64,000 nt of DNA, taken from assembly GCF_027923705.1 (NCBI RefSeq), contig NZ_AP026442.1:1364001-1428000 (forward strand), in the 5' to 3' direction. Below the pieces are notes generated by a model. That model worked only from the letters and a program-made list of their open reading frames with translations. It ran no database searches and was not told the origin of the DNA. Source of the DNA: Cellulomonas sp. NTE-D12. Its GTDB lineage: Bacteria > Actinomycetota > Actinomycetes > Actinomycetales > Cellulomonadaceae. The translations under genes and the position numbers were made by a program. Shown piece by piece: positions 17,353 through 24,597 of this stretch; within the stretch, counting starts at the first letter, position 1, and every line of letters begins with the position of its first letter.

Positions 17353-18726
17353 GTGAGCCAGATCCGTCCACACTCGCAGGACGTGCCGCCGCAGCTCGAC
17401 GTCGGCACGCCCGAGGAGCCGGGAAGCCACGGCGAGCGTCGGTCCCCCCTCGCCCGGTTCTTCGGCGTCCTCGGTCCCGGCCTGGTCACGGGGGCGGCCG
17501 ACGACGACCCGTCCGGCATCGCCACCTACGCCCAGGCCGGTGCCACGTTCCGCTACAGCATGCTGTGGACGTCGATCCTCACGTTCCCCCTGATGACGGC
17601 CACGCAGGAGATCTGCGACCGGATGGCGCAGGCCACGGGGGACAGCTTCGGCAAGCTGATCCGGCGCAAGTTCCCGCGCTCCCTCCGGCTCGTGATCGGC
17701 GTGCTGCTGGTGGCGCTGATCGTCGCGAACGTCGTCAACGTGGCGGCGGACCTGATGGCGATCGGCCAGGGGATGCAGCTGCTGCACGCGGGGCCCGCGC
17801 CGGTCTGGAGCGGGGTCGCCGGCGTCGCGATCCTGGGCGCCGTGGTGGCCGGCTCGTTCGAGCTGATCGGCCGGGTGTTCAAGTGGTTGTGCCTGGTGCT
17901 GCTGGTCTACATCGGCGTGCTCTTCGTGGCCGACGTGGACTGGGGGCAGGTGCTGCGGGGCTTCGCCGGCCTGTCCATCCAGCTGACGCCGGACTACCTC
18001 GGCCTGACGGTCGCCGTGCTCGGCACCACGATCTCGCCGTACATGTTCTTCTGGCAGACCGCTCAGCGCGTCGAGCAGCTGCGGGCCGAGGACCTCGGCG
18101 GCGACAAGGCGCCGCGCCTGGCCGACCGCACGCCGAGCGCCGCCCGCCGCAAGCTGCGCAACGGTCGCGTCGACGTCGTCGCCGGGATGGCGTTCTCGCA
18201 GCTGATCATGTTCGCGATCATCACCGCGACCGCGGCCACCCTCGGAAAGGCCGGTACGCAGGTCAGCACCGCGGCCGACGCGGCCAAGGCGCTGGCGCCC
18301 ATCGCCGGCGCCGGCTCCACCGTCCTGTTCGCCGTCGGCTTCATCGGTTCCGCCGTGCTCGCGGTCCCGGTGCTCGCCGCCTCGGGTGCCGCCGGCATCG
18401 CGGGCCTGGCCAACAAGGACTGGGGCCTCGAGCGGAGCCCGCGAAAGGCGCCGCTGTTCTACGTCGTGCTCGGCGTCGGCATGGTCGCCGGCATCGTCAT
18501 GAGCGTGATCAGCTCCGACCCGATCGGCCTGCTGGTGCTCAGCGCGATCCTCAACGGGATCGCGGCCGGCCCGTTCCTGGTGGTGATGATGCTGATCTCC
18601 CGGGACCGCCGGATCATGCGCGAGTACGCCAACGGTCGGCTGGCGGCGGTGCTCGGCTGGACGACGACGGTGCTGATGTGCGCGGCCGGTGCGTACGGCA
18701 TCTGGTACACGGTCACCGGGGGCTGA
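17353..18726 (+). CDS. Nramp-related divalent metal transporter
   Basis: An integral membrane protein of 457 residues with about 11 hydrophobic segments and the LeuT fold of the Nramp (SLC11) family. Canonical Nramp transporters of Mn/Fe use DPGN in helix 1 and a methionine (MPH) in helix 6. Here helix 1 reads DDDPSGIATY and helix 6 reads TTISPYMFFWQ, so the usual Asn and Met ligands are changed. Nramp-related proteins with altered ligands include Mg2+ transporters, so Mg or another hard ion is possible; this is inference. A soluble N-terminal stretch of about 30 residues precedes helix 1. The start is GTG 17353 with a strong, duplicated Shine-Dalgarno. Confidence 0.85.
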   Translation: MSQIRPHSQDVPPQLDVGTPEEPGSHGERRSPLARFFGVLGPGLVTGAADDDPSGIATYAQAGATFRYSMLWTSILTFPLMTATQEICDRMAQATGDSFGKLIRRKFPRSLRLVIGVLLVALIVANVVNVAADLMAIGQGMQLLHAGPAPVWSGVAGVAILGAVVAGSFELIGRVFKWLCLVLLVYIGVLFVADVDWGQVLRGFAGLSIQLTPDYLGLTVAVLGTTISPYMFFWQTAQRVEQLRAEDLGGDKAPRLADRTPSAARRKLRNGRVDVVAGMAFSQLIMFAIITATAATLGKAGTQVSTAADAAKALAPIAGAGSTVLFAVGFIGSAVLAVPVLAASGAAGIAGLANKDWGLERSPRKAPLFYVVLGVGMVAGIVMSVISSDPIGLLVLSAILNGIAAGPFLVVMMLISRDRRIMREYANGRLAAVLGWTTTVLMCAAGAYGIWYTVTGG

Positions 18727-18914
18727 ACCGGTGCCGGCGGCGAGCGCCGATTCGGCCCAGGCTCACGGCTCCACCGCGTAGGGTCTGCGGCATCGACGTG
18801 GCGCACCAGCGCGCACCGTCGCTCGTGGCCAGCTCACCCGGCTGGCGCCTCGCAGGTGCCGGGTCTGCGGCGGGCGTCGAGCCGGGTCCGGGCGCTCGCT
18901 CGTGGAGGTTCCGC

Positions 18915-20357
18915 GTGGTGACCAGCACGTCCACCCGCCGCCCGCGCCGCGTCGGTCTCGCGGCCGACGGCGGGCGGTCCGGCGCACCCGGTCCGCTGGA
19001 CCGGCCCCCAGGTCCGGTCGCGCGCCGGATGAACACCCTGGTCCGGGCGCTGGCCGGCAGCTGGGTGTCGGACCCCCGCGTGGCGGTGTCGCTCGCCGGC
19101 GCGGGCCTCCTGCTCGGGATGCTGCTCGGCGCGACCGCCCCCAACGCCGAGGCGATCGGCGTGCACCTGCCGCTCTCCCTGCTGCCGTCGCTGTCGGGGC
19201 ACACCGTCCTGGCCAGCCTGATGCTCTACGCCGCCGAGATCCTCGCCGGGCTGGGGCTCGCCGGGATGATCTGGGCGAACAGCAAGGGCTGGCGGCCCGA
19301 CCCCCGGCACCTGCTCGTCGCCTCGGCGGTGGTGGTGGCCGTGATGGTGAGCTTGACGCCGGTCGGCTCGTCGGACGTGGCGAGCTACGCGGTGTACGGA
19401 CGCATCGCCGCGCAGGGCGGCAACCCGTACGTCACCAGCCCGCTCGCGTGGGGTGAGGCGGCGTACCTGGACCCGGTCGGCATGATGTGGAAGGACCAGC
19501 CGTCGGTGTACGGCCCGGTCGCCACCCTGCTGCAGTCGTTCGCCGCCTGGGTCGGCGGCAGCCACGTCGCGACCACCGTCCTGGTGTGGATGGTGCTGAA
19601 CGGGCTCGTCTTCCTCGGCGTCGGGGTGCTCCTGCTGCGGACGTCCGACGACCCCGTGCGCGCCACGCTGTTCTGGACCGCGAACCCCGTGCTGATCCTC
19701 GCGCTGGTCGGCGGCGGGCACCTGGACACCCTGGTCGCCGCCGCGGCCGTCGGCGCGATCCAGGTCGCGCGGAAGCTGCGGTCCGGCTGGGGTGACGTGC
19801 TCGCCGGCGTCCTGGTGGGCCTCGGGAGCGGCGTGAAGATCTCCGCGGTGCTGATCGGTCTGGGCCTCGCGTGGCCCCTGGTGGCGCGGCGGCAGTGGGG
19901 CCGCCTGCTGCGGATGTCCGCAGCCGCTGCCGCCGTGCTGGTGGTGCCGTACACGTTCTACGGCACCAGTGCGCTCGGCCCCTTGCTGCACGGGCTGCAG
20001 CTGGTGACGTGGCCGTCCCCGTGGCGGCTGGTCGAGATCACCGGGCGGGCGTTCGGCGTGAGCGAGGCGGCGATGATGCACGGCATCAGCCTGCTGTGGC
20101 CGCTGGCGCTCCTGGTGGTGGCGTGGCTGCTCAACCAGCGGATCGCGACGGACCAGCCGCGTGAGGTCGTCGGGCCCTTCGTGCTGGTGTTCGCCTGGAT
20201 CCTCGTGGCCCCGTGGGTGTTCGCCTGGTACACCGCGGTGGCGTGGGCGGCGCTGAGCCAGGTGCCGCGCAACCGGATGACACGCTGGCTGACGCTGGTC
20301 ACCGTGGTCCTCGCGCTGTTCCTGTCCAGCGGTGGGCACCCGATGCCCGTGCGGTGA
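18915..20357 (+). CDS. MptB-like alpha-(1->6)-mannopyranosyltransferase (GT-C fold)
   Basis: A multi-pass membrane glycosyltransferase of 480 residues with about 12 hydrophobic helices. The periplasmic-loop signature SDVASYAVYGRIAAQGGNPY fits the polyprenol-phosphomannose-dependent mannosyltransferases MptA/MptB, which build the mannan core of lipomannan/LAM-type glycolipids. A Pro/Arg-rich cytoplasmic N-terminus of about 35 residues precedes helix 1. The start is GTG 18915, with GGAGG at 18904-18908 and 6-nt spacing; GTG 18918 is a near alternative. It probably acts at the outer face of the membrane using mannosyl-phosphoprenol. Confidence 0.82.
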   Translation: MVTSTSTRRPRRVGLAADGGRSGAPGPLDRPPGPVARRMNTLVRALAGSWVSDPRVAVSLAGAGLLLGMLLGATAPNAEAIGVHLPLSLLPSLSGHTVLASLMLYAAEILAGLGLAGMIWANSKGWRPDPRHLLVASAVVVAVMVSLTPVGSSDVASYAVYGRIAAQGGNPYVTSPLAWGEAAYLDPVGMMWKDQPSVYGPVATLLQSFAAWVGGSHVATTVLVWMVLNGLVFLGVGVLLLRTSDDPVRATLFWTANPVLILALVGGGHLDTLVAAAAVGAIQVARKLRSGWGDVLAGVLVGLGSGVKISAVLIGLGLAWPLVARRQWGRLLRMSAAAAAVLVVPYTFYGTSALGPLLHGLQLVTWPSPWRLVEITGRAFGVSEAAMMHGISLLWPLALLVVAWLLNQRIATDQPREVVGPFVLVFAWILVAPWVFAWYTAVAWAALSQVPRNRMTRWLTLVTVVLALFLSSGGHPMPVR

Positions 20358-20366
20358 GGGCACCGG

Positions 20367-21224
20367 GTGCCGGCGCGCCCGTACGCTGACCGCGTGGTCA
20401 CCGCCGTGGACGCCGGAGCGGCATCTCCCCTCGAGAGCGTCGATCGCGCGTTGCGGCTGCTGGAGGCGCTCGCCTCGCACGGTGCCGACGGTGCCACGCT
20501 CGCGGAGCTCGCCACGGCGACCGGCATGCACAAGACCACCGCGCACCGCACCCTCGGCGCGCTCCGGCACCGGCAGTTCGTCGACCAGGACGGCGGGACG
20601 GGGCGGTACCGGCTCGGGCGAGGGGCGGTCGCCCTCGCCGACCGGTTCCTCGACGAGGGGAACCTGCCGTCCCTGCTGCACGGCGCGCTGGTGGCGTTGT
20701 GCTCGGCCACCGACGAGCTGGTGCACCTCGGGGTGCTGTCCGGGGCGCAGGTGCTCTACCTGGACAAGGTCGAGCCCGACCGGCCGGTGCGGGTGTGGTC
20801 CGCGGTCGGCCGCCGGCGGTGGGCGGTCACCACGGCCCTGGGCAGGGCGATGCTGGCGTACTCCGGGACGTCCCGGGAGGCGCTGGACGGGTACGTGCGG
20901 CCGATCGGCGGCGACGGCCGGTCCGCCGAGCGGGCGGTCGAGGCCGACCACGTGTGGGACGAGCTCGAGCGTGCCCGCGCGCGCGGCTACGCCGTCGAGT
21001 CGGAGGAGAACGAGCCCGGCATCTCCTGCGTGGCCGTGCCGCTGGTCCGTGGTGCCGCGAGCTCGTCCGCCGGAGCCGGTCCCCAGGGTGCGGTCGTCGG
21101 CGCCGTCAGCCTCACGGTGCCGAGCGAGCGGATGGACCAGCGGCGGGTGGAGCAGCTGTACGCGACGATCCGCGAGGTGCTCCCGCCGCTCCTGCCGGCC
21201 GGCCTGGCCCTGCCCCTCGGCTGA
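20367..21224 (+). CDS. IclR family transcriptional regulator
   Basis: A 285-residue regulator with an N-terminal winged helix-turn-helix (about residues 22-85, with LAELATATGMHKTTAHRTLGAL) and a C-terminal IclR effector domain (about 105-280). It lies directly upstream of, and on the same strand as, the KDPG aldolase and KDG kinase genes, so a sugar acid such as 2-keto-3-deoxygluconate is a plausible effector by analogy with KdgR. GTG 20367 has GAGGG 6 nt upstream; GTG 20394 is an alternative. An inverted repeat ahead of eda (21269-21308) is a candidate operator. Confidence 0.88.
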   Translation: MPARPYADRVVTAVDAGAASPLESVDRALRLLEALASHGADGATLAELATATGMHKTTAHRTLGALRHRQFVDQDGGTGRYRLGRGAVALADRFLDEGNLPSLLHGALVALCSATDELVHLGVLSGAQVLYLDKVEPDRPVRVWSAVGRRRWAVTTALGRAMLAYSGTSREALDGYVRPIGGDGRSAERAVEADHVWDELERARARGYAVESEENEPGISCVAVPLVRGAASSSAGAGPQGAVVGAVSLTVPSERMDQRRVEQLYATIREVLPPLLPAGLALPLG

Positions 21225-21268
21225 GCCGAGGGACGACGGTGCGCTCCCGCGCATCGTCATGACATACT

Positions 21269-21308
21269 CGTTTCGCTGCACGCGATGGGCATTGCGACTA
21301 GCGAAACG
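21269..21308. promoter_or_regulatory. Inverted-repeat operator candidate ahead of eda
   Basis: CGTTTCGCT (21269-21277) and its exact reverse complement AGCGAAACG (21300-21308) are separated by 22 bp, about three helical turns centre to centre. The right arm ends 8 nt before the GTG of eda and overlaps its weak Shine-Dalgarno ACGGA. The IclR-type regulator next door is the natural candidate binder. The 92-bp gap is locally AT-richer, as expected for a promoter. Confidence 0.6.
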
Positions 21309-21316
21309 GACTCCCG

Positions 21317-21952
21317 GTGCCGAGCATCCTCGACCAGCTCTCCGCCCACCGTCTGGTGCCGGTCGTCGTCATCGACGACGCCGCCCAGGCCGGCCCGCTC
21401 GCGCAGGCCCTGGTCGACGGCGGCCTGCCCGTCGCCGAGGTGACCTTCCGCACCGCGGCCGCCGCCGAGGCGATCCGCGCGATGGCCGACCGCGGGGACG
21501 TGCTGGTCGGCGCCGGGACCGTGCTGACGCCGGCACAGGTGGACGCCGCGGTCGCCGCCGGCGCGCACTACGTCGTCTCGCCCGGCACGGACCGCGCCGT
21601 CGTCGAGCGCGCGCAGGAGCACGGGGTGCTGGCCCTGCCGGGAGCCGTCACCGCGACGGAGGTGCAGGCGGCGCTCGCGCTCGGACTGACCGCCGTGAAG
21701 TTCTTCCCGGCCGGCACGTCCGGCGGTGCCGCGGCGATCGCCGCGCTGGCGGCACCGTTCGGCGGCGTCGGCTTCGTGCCGACCGGTGGTGTCGGGCCGA
21801 AGAACCTCGGCGAGTACCTGGCGCTGCCGTCCGTCAAGGCCGTCGGCGGCTCGTGGATGGTGCCGCGCGACCGGGTCGCCGCGGGCGACCTCGCCGGCGT
21901 GCGCGACCTCGTCGCAGAAGCGGTCCGGCTCGCGTCGAGCCTGCGCCCCTGA
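21317..21952 (+). CDS. eda: 2-dehydro-3-deoxy-6-phosphogluconate (KDPG) aldolase
   Basis: A class I aldolase of 211 residues that splits KDPG into pyruvate and glyceraldehyde-3-phosphate, the last specific step of the Entner-Doudoroff route. The catalytic Glu lies in AEVTFRT, the Schiff-base Lys in AVKFFPA, and the phosphate site in PTGGVG. Members of this family also act on 4-hydroxy-2-oxoglutarate. It begins 92 bp after the IclR gene and is followed 67 bp later by the KDG kinase gene. The start is GTG 21317. Confidence 0.93.
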   Translation: MPSILDQLSAHRLVPVVVIDDAAQAGPLAQALVDGGLPVAEVTFRTAAAAEAIRAMADRGDVLVGAGTVLTPAQVDAAVAAGAHYVVSPGTDRAVVERAQEHGVLALPGAVTATEVQAALALGLTAVKFFPAGTSGGAAAIAALAAPFGGVGFVPTGGVGPKNLGEYLALPSVKAVGGSWMVPRDRVAAGDLAGVRDLVAEAVRLASSLRP

Positions 21953-22019
21953 CCGCGCCGAACCGCCTGCCCCGCAGCCCGAACCAGTGCACCGCCCCGA
22001 CCCAGCCGCAGGAGTGCCC

Positions 22020-23123
22020 GTGCCCGCCCTGACCATCCGCCCCGCCGAGCAGACCCGGTACGACGCCGTCAGCCTGGGCGAGGTGATGCTGCGGCTCGAC
22101 CCAGGCGAGGGGCGCATCCGCACCGCACGCGAGTTCCGGGTGTGGGAGGGCGGCGGCGAGTACAACGTCGCCCGCGGCCTGCGCCGGGCCTTCGGGCTGC
22201 GGGCCGCCGTGGTGACGGCGCTCGCGGACAACGAGGTCGGGCGGCTGGTGGAGGACCTGATCCTGCAGGGCGGCGTGGACACCTCGTTCATCCGCTGGAT
22301 GCCGTACGACGGCGTGGGTCGCACGGTGCGGAACGGGCTGAACTTCACCGAGCGCGGGTTCGGGGTGCGCGGCGCAGTCGGCGTCTCCGACCGGGGCCTG
22401 ACCGCGGCCAGCCAGCTGCGCGCCGAGGACGTCGACTGGGACCACCTGTTCGGCGAGCTGGGCGTGCGGTGGTTCCACACCGGCGGCATCTACGCGGCGC
22501 TGTCCGAGACGAGCGCGGCCACCACGCTGGCGGCGGTCGAGGCGGCGCACCGGCACGGCACCGTCGTCTCCTACGACCTGAACTACCGGCCCAGCCTCTG
22601 GAAGGCGATCGGTGGCAAGGAGCGCGCGCAGCAGGTCAACCGCGAGATCGCCCGGCACGTCGACGTGATGATCGGCAACGAGGAGGACTTCACCGCGGCC
22701 CTCGGGTTCGAGGTGGAGGGGGTCGACGAGAACCTGTCCGCGCTGGACGTCGACGCGTTCGGCGCGATGATCGACCGGGTCGGTGCGCAGTACCCGAACT
22801 TCGCCGTCATCGCCACGACGCTGCGCACCGTGCGGTCCGCCACGGTGAACGACTGGGGCGCGATCGCCTGGTCCCGCGAGGAGGGTCTGGTCCGGGCGAC
22901 GCACCGGCCGGGGCTGGAGATCCTCGACCGGGTCGGCGGCGGCGACTCGTTCGCCTCCGGCCTGGTGTTCGGGCTGCTCGACGGTCAGCCGCTCGCGACG
23001 GCCGTGGAGTACGGCGCCGCGCACGGCGCGCTGGCGATGACCACGCCGGGCGACACGACGATGGCCTCCAAGGCGGAGGTGCTCAAGCTGGCCGGCGGCG
23101 GGAGCGCGCGGGTGGACCGCTGA
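22020..23123 (+). CDS. kdgK: PfkB-family sugar kinase, probable 2-keto-3-deoxygluconate kinase
   Basis: A ribokinase-family kinase of 367 residues. Features are the N-terminal GEVMLRLDPGEGRIRTA, the double-Gly substrate region GGGEYNVA, and the C-terminal anion-hole motif GGGDSFASG with the catalytic Asp. Its place behind KDPG aldolase makes phosphorylation of 2-keto-3-deoxygluconate to KDPG the likely reaction. GTG 22020 has AGGAG at 22010-22014, 5 nt away. Only 3 bp separate its stop codon from the stop codon of the convergent glucose dehydrogenase. Confidence 0.88.
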   Translation: MPALTIRPAEQTRYDAVSLGEVMLRLDPGEGRIRTAREFRVWEGGGEYNVARGLRRAFGLRAAVVTALADNEVGRLVEDLILQGGVDTSFIRWMPYDGVGRTVRNGLNFTERGFGVRGAVGVSDRGLTAASQLRAEDVDWDHLFGELGVRWFHTGGIYAALSETSAATTLAAVEAAHRHGTVVSYDLNYRPSLWKAIGGKERAQQVNREIARHVDVMIGNEEDFTAALGFEVEGVDENLSALDVDAFGAMIDRVGAQYPNFAVIATTLRTVRSATVNDWGAIAWSREEGLVRATHRPGLEILDRVGGGDSFASGLVFGLLDGQPLATAVEYGAAHGALAMTTPGDTTMASKAEVLKLAGGGSARVDR

Positions 23124-23126
23124 GGG

Positions 23127-24188
23127 TCAGCTGCCGGACCCGTCGAACGTCAGCACCACCTTCACGTCGTCGTCCTGGTCCACGAACGCGTCGGCGAACC
23201 GCTCGACCGGGACCCGGCGGGTGATCAGCCGTGCGAGCCAGTCCACGTCTGCCTTGGCCAGGGCCTCGGCCGCGAGCTGGTAGTGGTGCAGGTTGGCGTT
23301 GACCGAGCCGACGACCGCCTCGTTCTCCAGGACGATCTCGCGGTTGAGGCCGCCGGCGTCGATGGTCAGCCGGCGCCTGGTCGGTGACACGCCCGTCAGG
23401 CAGACGATGCCGTACGACGAGGTGGCCGCGATCGCGCCGAAGATCAGCGGGCCGACGCCGGTCGCCTCGAGGACGACGTCCGGCTTGATCGCCGTCGCGA
23501 CCTCGTCGATGTCGCCGTGGTGGTACGTCGCGCCGAGGTCGGAGACCAGCGCGGGCTTGGGTCCGTCGGTCACCCGGTCGAGCACGTGCACCTCGAGCCC
23601 GCGCTGGACGCCCAGCATGGCCGCGAGCAGCCCGATGGGTCCGGCGCCGGTGACCAGCACCGTGCGCGGGTCGAACCAGGCGCGCCGCCCGACGTGCTCC
23701 ACCTGGTCCCACGCCTTGGCGACCACCGTCGTCGGCTCCATCAGCACGCCGACCTGGTGCAGCCGCGGGTCCAGCGTCACGGCGAAGTCCGGTTCCACCG
23801 ACCACTGGTCGCTGGCGTAGCCGTCCAGCTGCTTGATGCCGCGCTCGGTGTACTGCCCGTTGCGGCACATGTCGAACTGCCCGTGCGCGCAGGCTCCGCA
23901 CGGCACCGGGTCCGGCCGACGAACGACGCCGACCACCAGGTCGCCGGCCGAGAAGCCGCTGCCGTCGGGCGCGGAGCGGACGCGCCCCAGGGACTCGTGG
24001 CCGATCACCAGCCGCTCCCTGCCCGGCGGAGCCCACCCGTAGTGCCCGTCGGCGATCTCACGGTCCGTACCGCACACGCCGACGGCGAGGGCGTCGACCA
24101 GCAGCTGTCCGTCCGCCGCCGTGGCGTCGGGGACGTCGCTGACCTGCAGGGTGCCGCCGTGCAGCGGGATGGTGGTCAGCGCGCGCAT
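23127..24188 (-). CDS. gdh: Glucose 1-dehydrogenase-like zinc MDR enzyme
   Basis: A medium-chain dehydrogenase of 353 residues close to the archaeal-type glucose dehydrogenase group. Catalytic zinc ligands are visible in GVCGTDRE and GHES; part of a structural zinc site is seen in PCGACAHGQFDMC. The NAD(P) loop is VTGAGPIGLLAA. It would oxidise glucose (or galactose) to the lactone. Together with KDG kinase and KDPG aldolase this fits a semiphosphorylative Entner-Doudoroff pathway, but the gluconate dehydratase is not in the window. AAGGAG precedes ATG 24188. It converges tightly on kdgK and is divergent from narG. Confidence 0.82.
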   Translation of the reverse strand: MRALTTIPLHGGTLQVSDVPDATAADGQLLVDALAVGVCGTDREIADGHYGWAPPGRERLVIGHESLGRVRSAPDGSGFSAGDLVVGVVRRPDPVPCGACAHGQFDMCRNGQYTERGIKQLDGYASDQWSVEPDFAVTLDPRLHQVGVLMEPTTVVAKAWDQVEHVGRRAWFDPRTVLVTGAGPIGLLAAMLGVQRGLEVHVLDRVTDGPKPALVSDLGATYHHGDIDEVATAIKPDVVLEATGVGPLIFGAIAATSSYGIVCLTGVSPTRRRLTIDAGGLNREIVLENEAVVGSVNANLHHYQLAAEALAKADVDWLARLITRRVPVERFADAFVDQDDDVKVVLTFDGSGS

Positions 24189-24597
24189 GGTCGCTCCTTC
24201 TCCGCGTGAGGGCAGGGTCCGCATGGGGCCGGCGGGCGGCCGAGGACCCGATGGAGCCCTCCCGCACGCTAACCACGGACCGCTGGAGCGGCACGGCGAG
24301 AGGAAAGTTGAATTTCCACGGGTGTCTCCGCTTTTAACCGCGCCGTCCCTGAGCAACACTGACGATCAGCCGAGTCCGGGAGGAACCGAGGGTGGTCCAG
24401 CCGAGGGAGAACGACCTCGCTCGCTGTGCCGTCGCGGCACCCGCACCCTCCGCACCCGCGCCCGCCGCACCCCTGCAGGCGCACGCCCGGCCGCCGCGCA
24501 CCCCCGCGCTCCGCCGACCGGCGCCGGGGGCACCCCGGCCCAGCTGAGCCCGTTCTCGCTACCTCCGCACGAACGTGTGTCGATCGAAGGAGCACCG
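24189..24597. other. 409-bp divergent gdh/narG control region
   Basis: No gene is seen. It holds a GGAAA-N6-TTTCC palindrome (24302-24317), a possible rightward promoter (TTGAAT 24308-24313, 18-bp spacer, TTTTAA 24332-24337), and a C-rich, G-poor stretch (about 24421-24520, roughly 57 C to 28 G in 100 nt) that would form most of the narG leader. AAGGAG at 24587-24592 is the narG ribosome-binding site. No clear FNR/CRP box is present. Confidence 0.55.

Noticed and set aside
24302..24340. FNR/CRP-type site ahead of narG
   Set aside because: TTGA is present but no matching ATCAA half-site at the right spacing.
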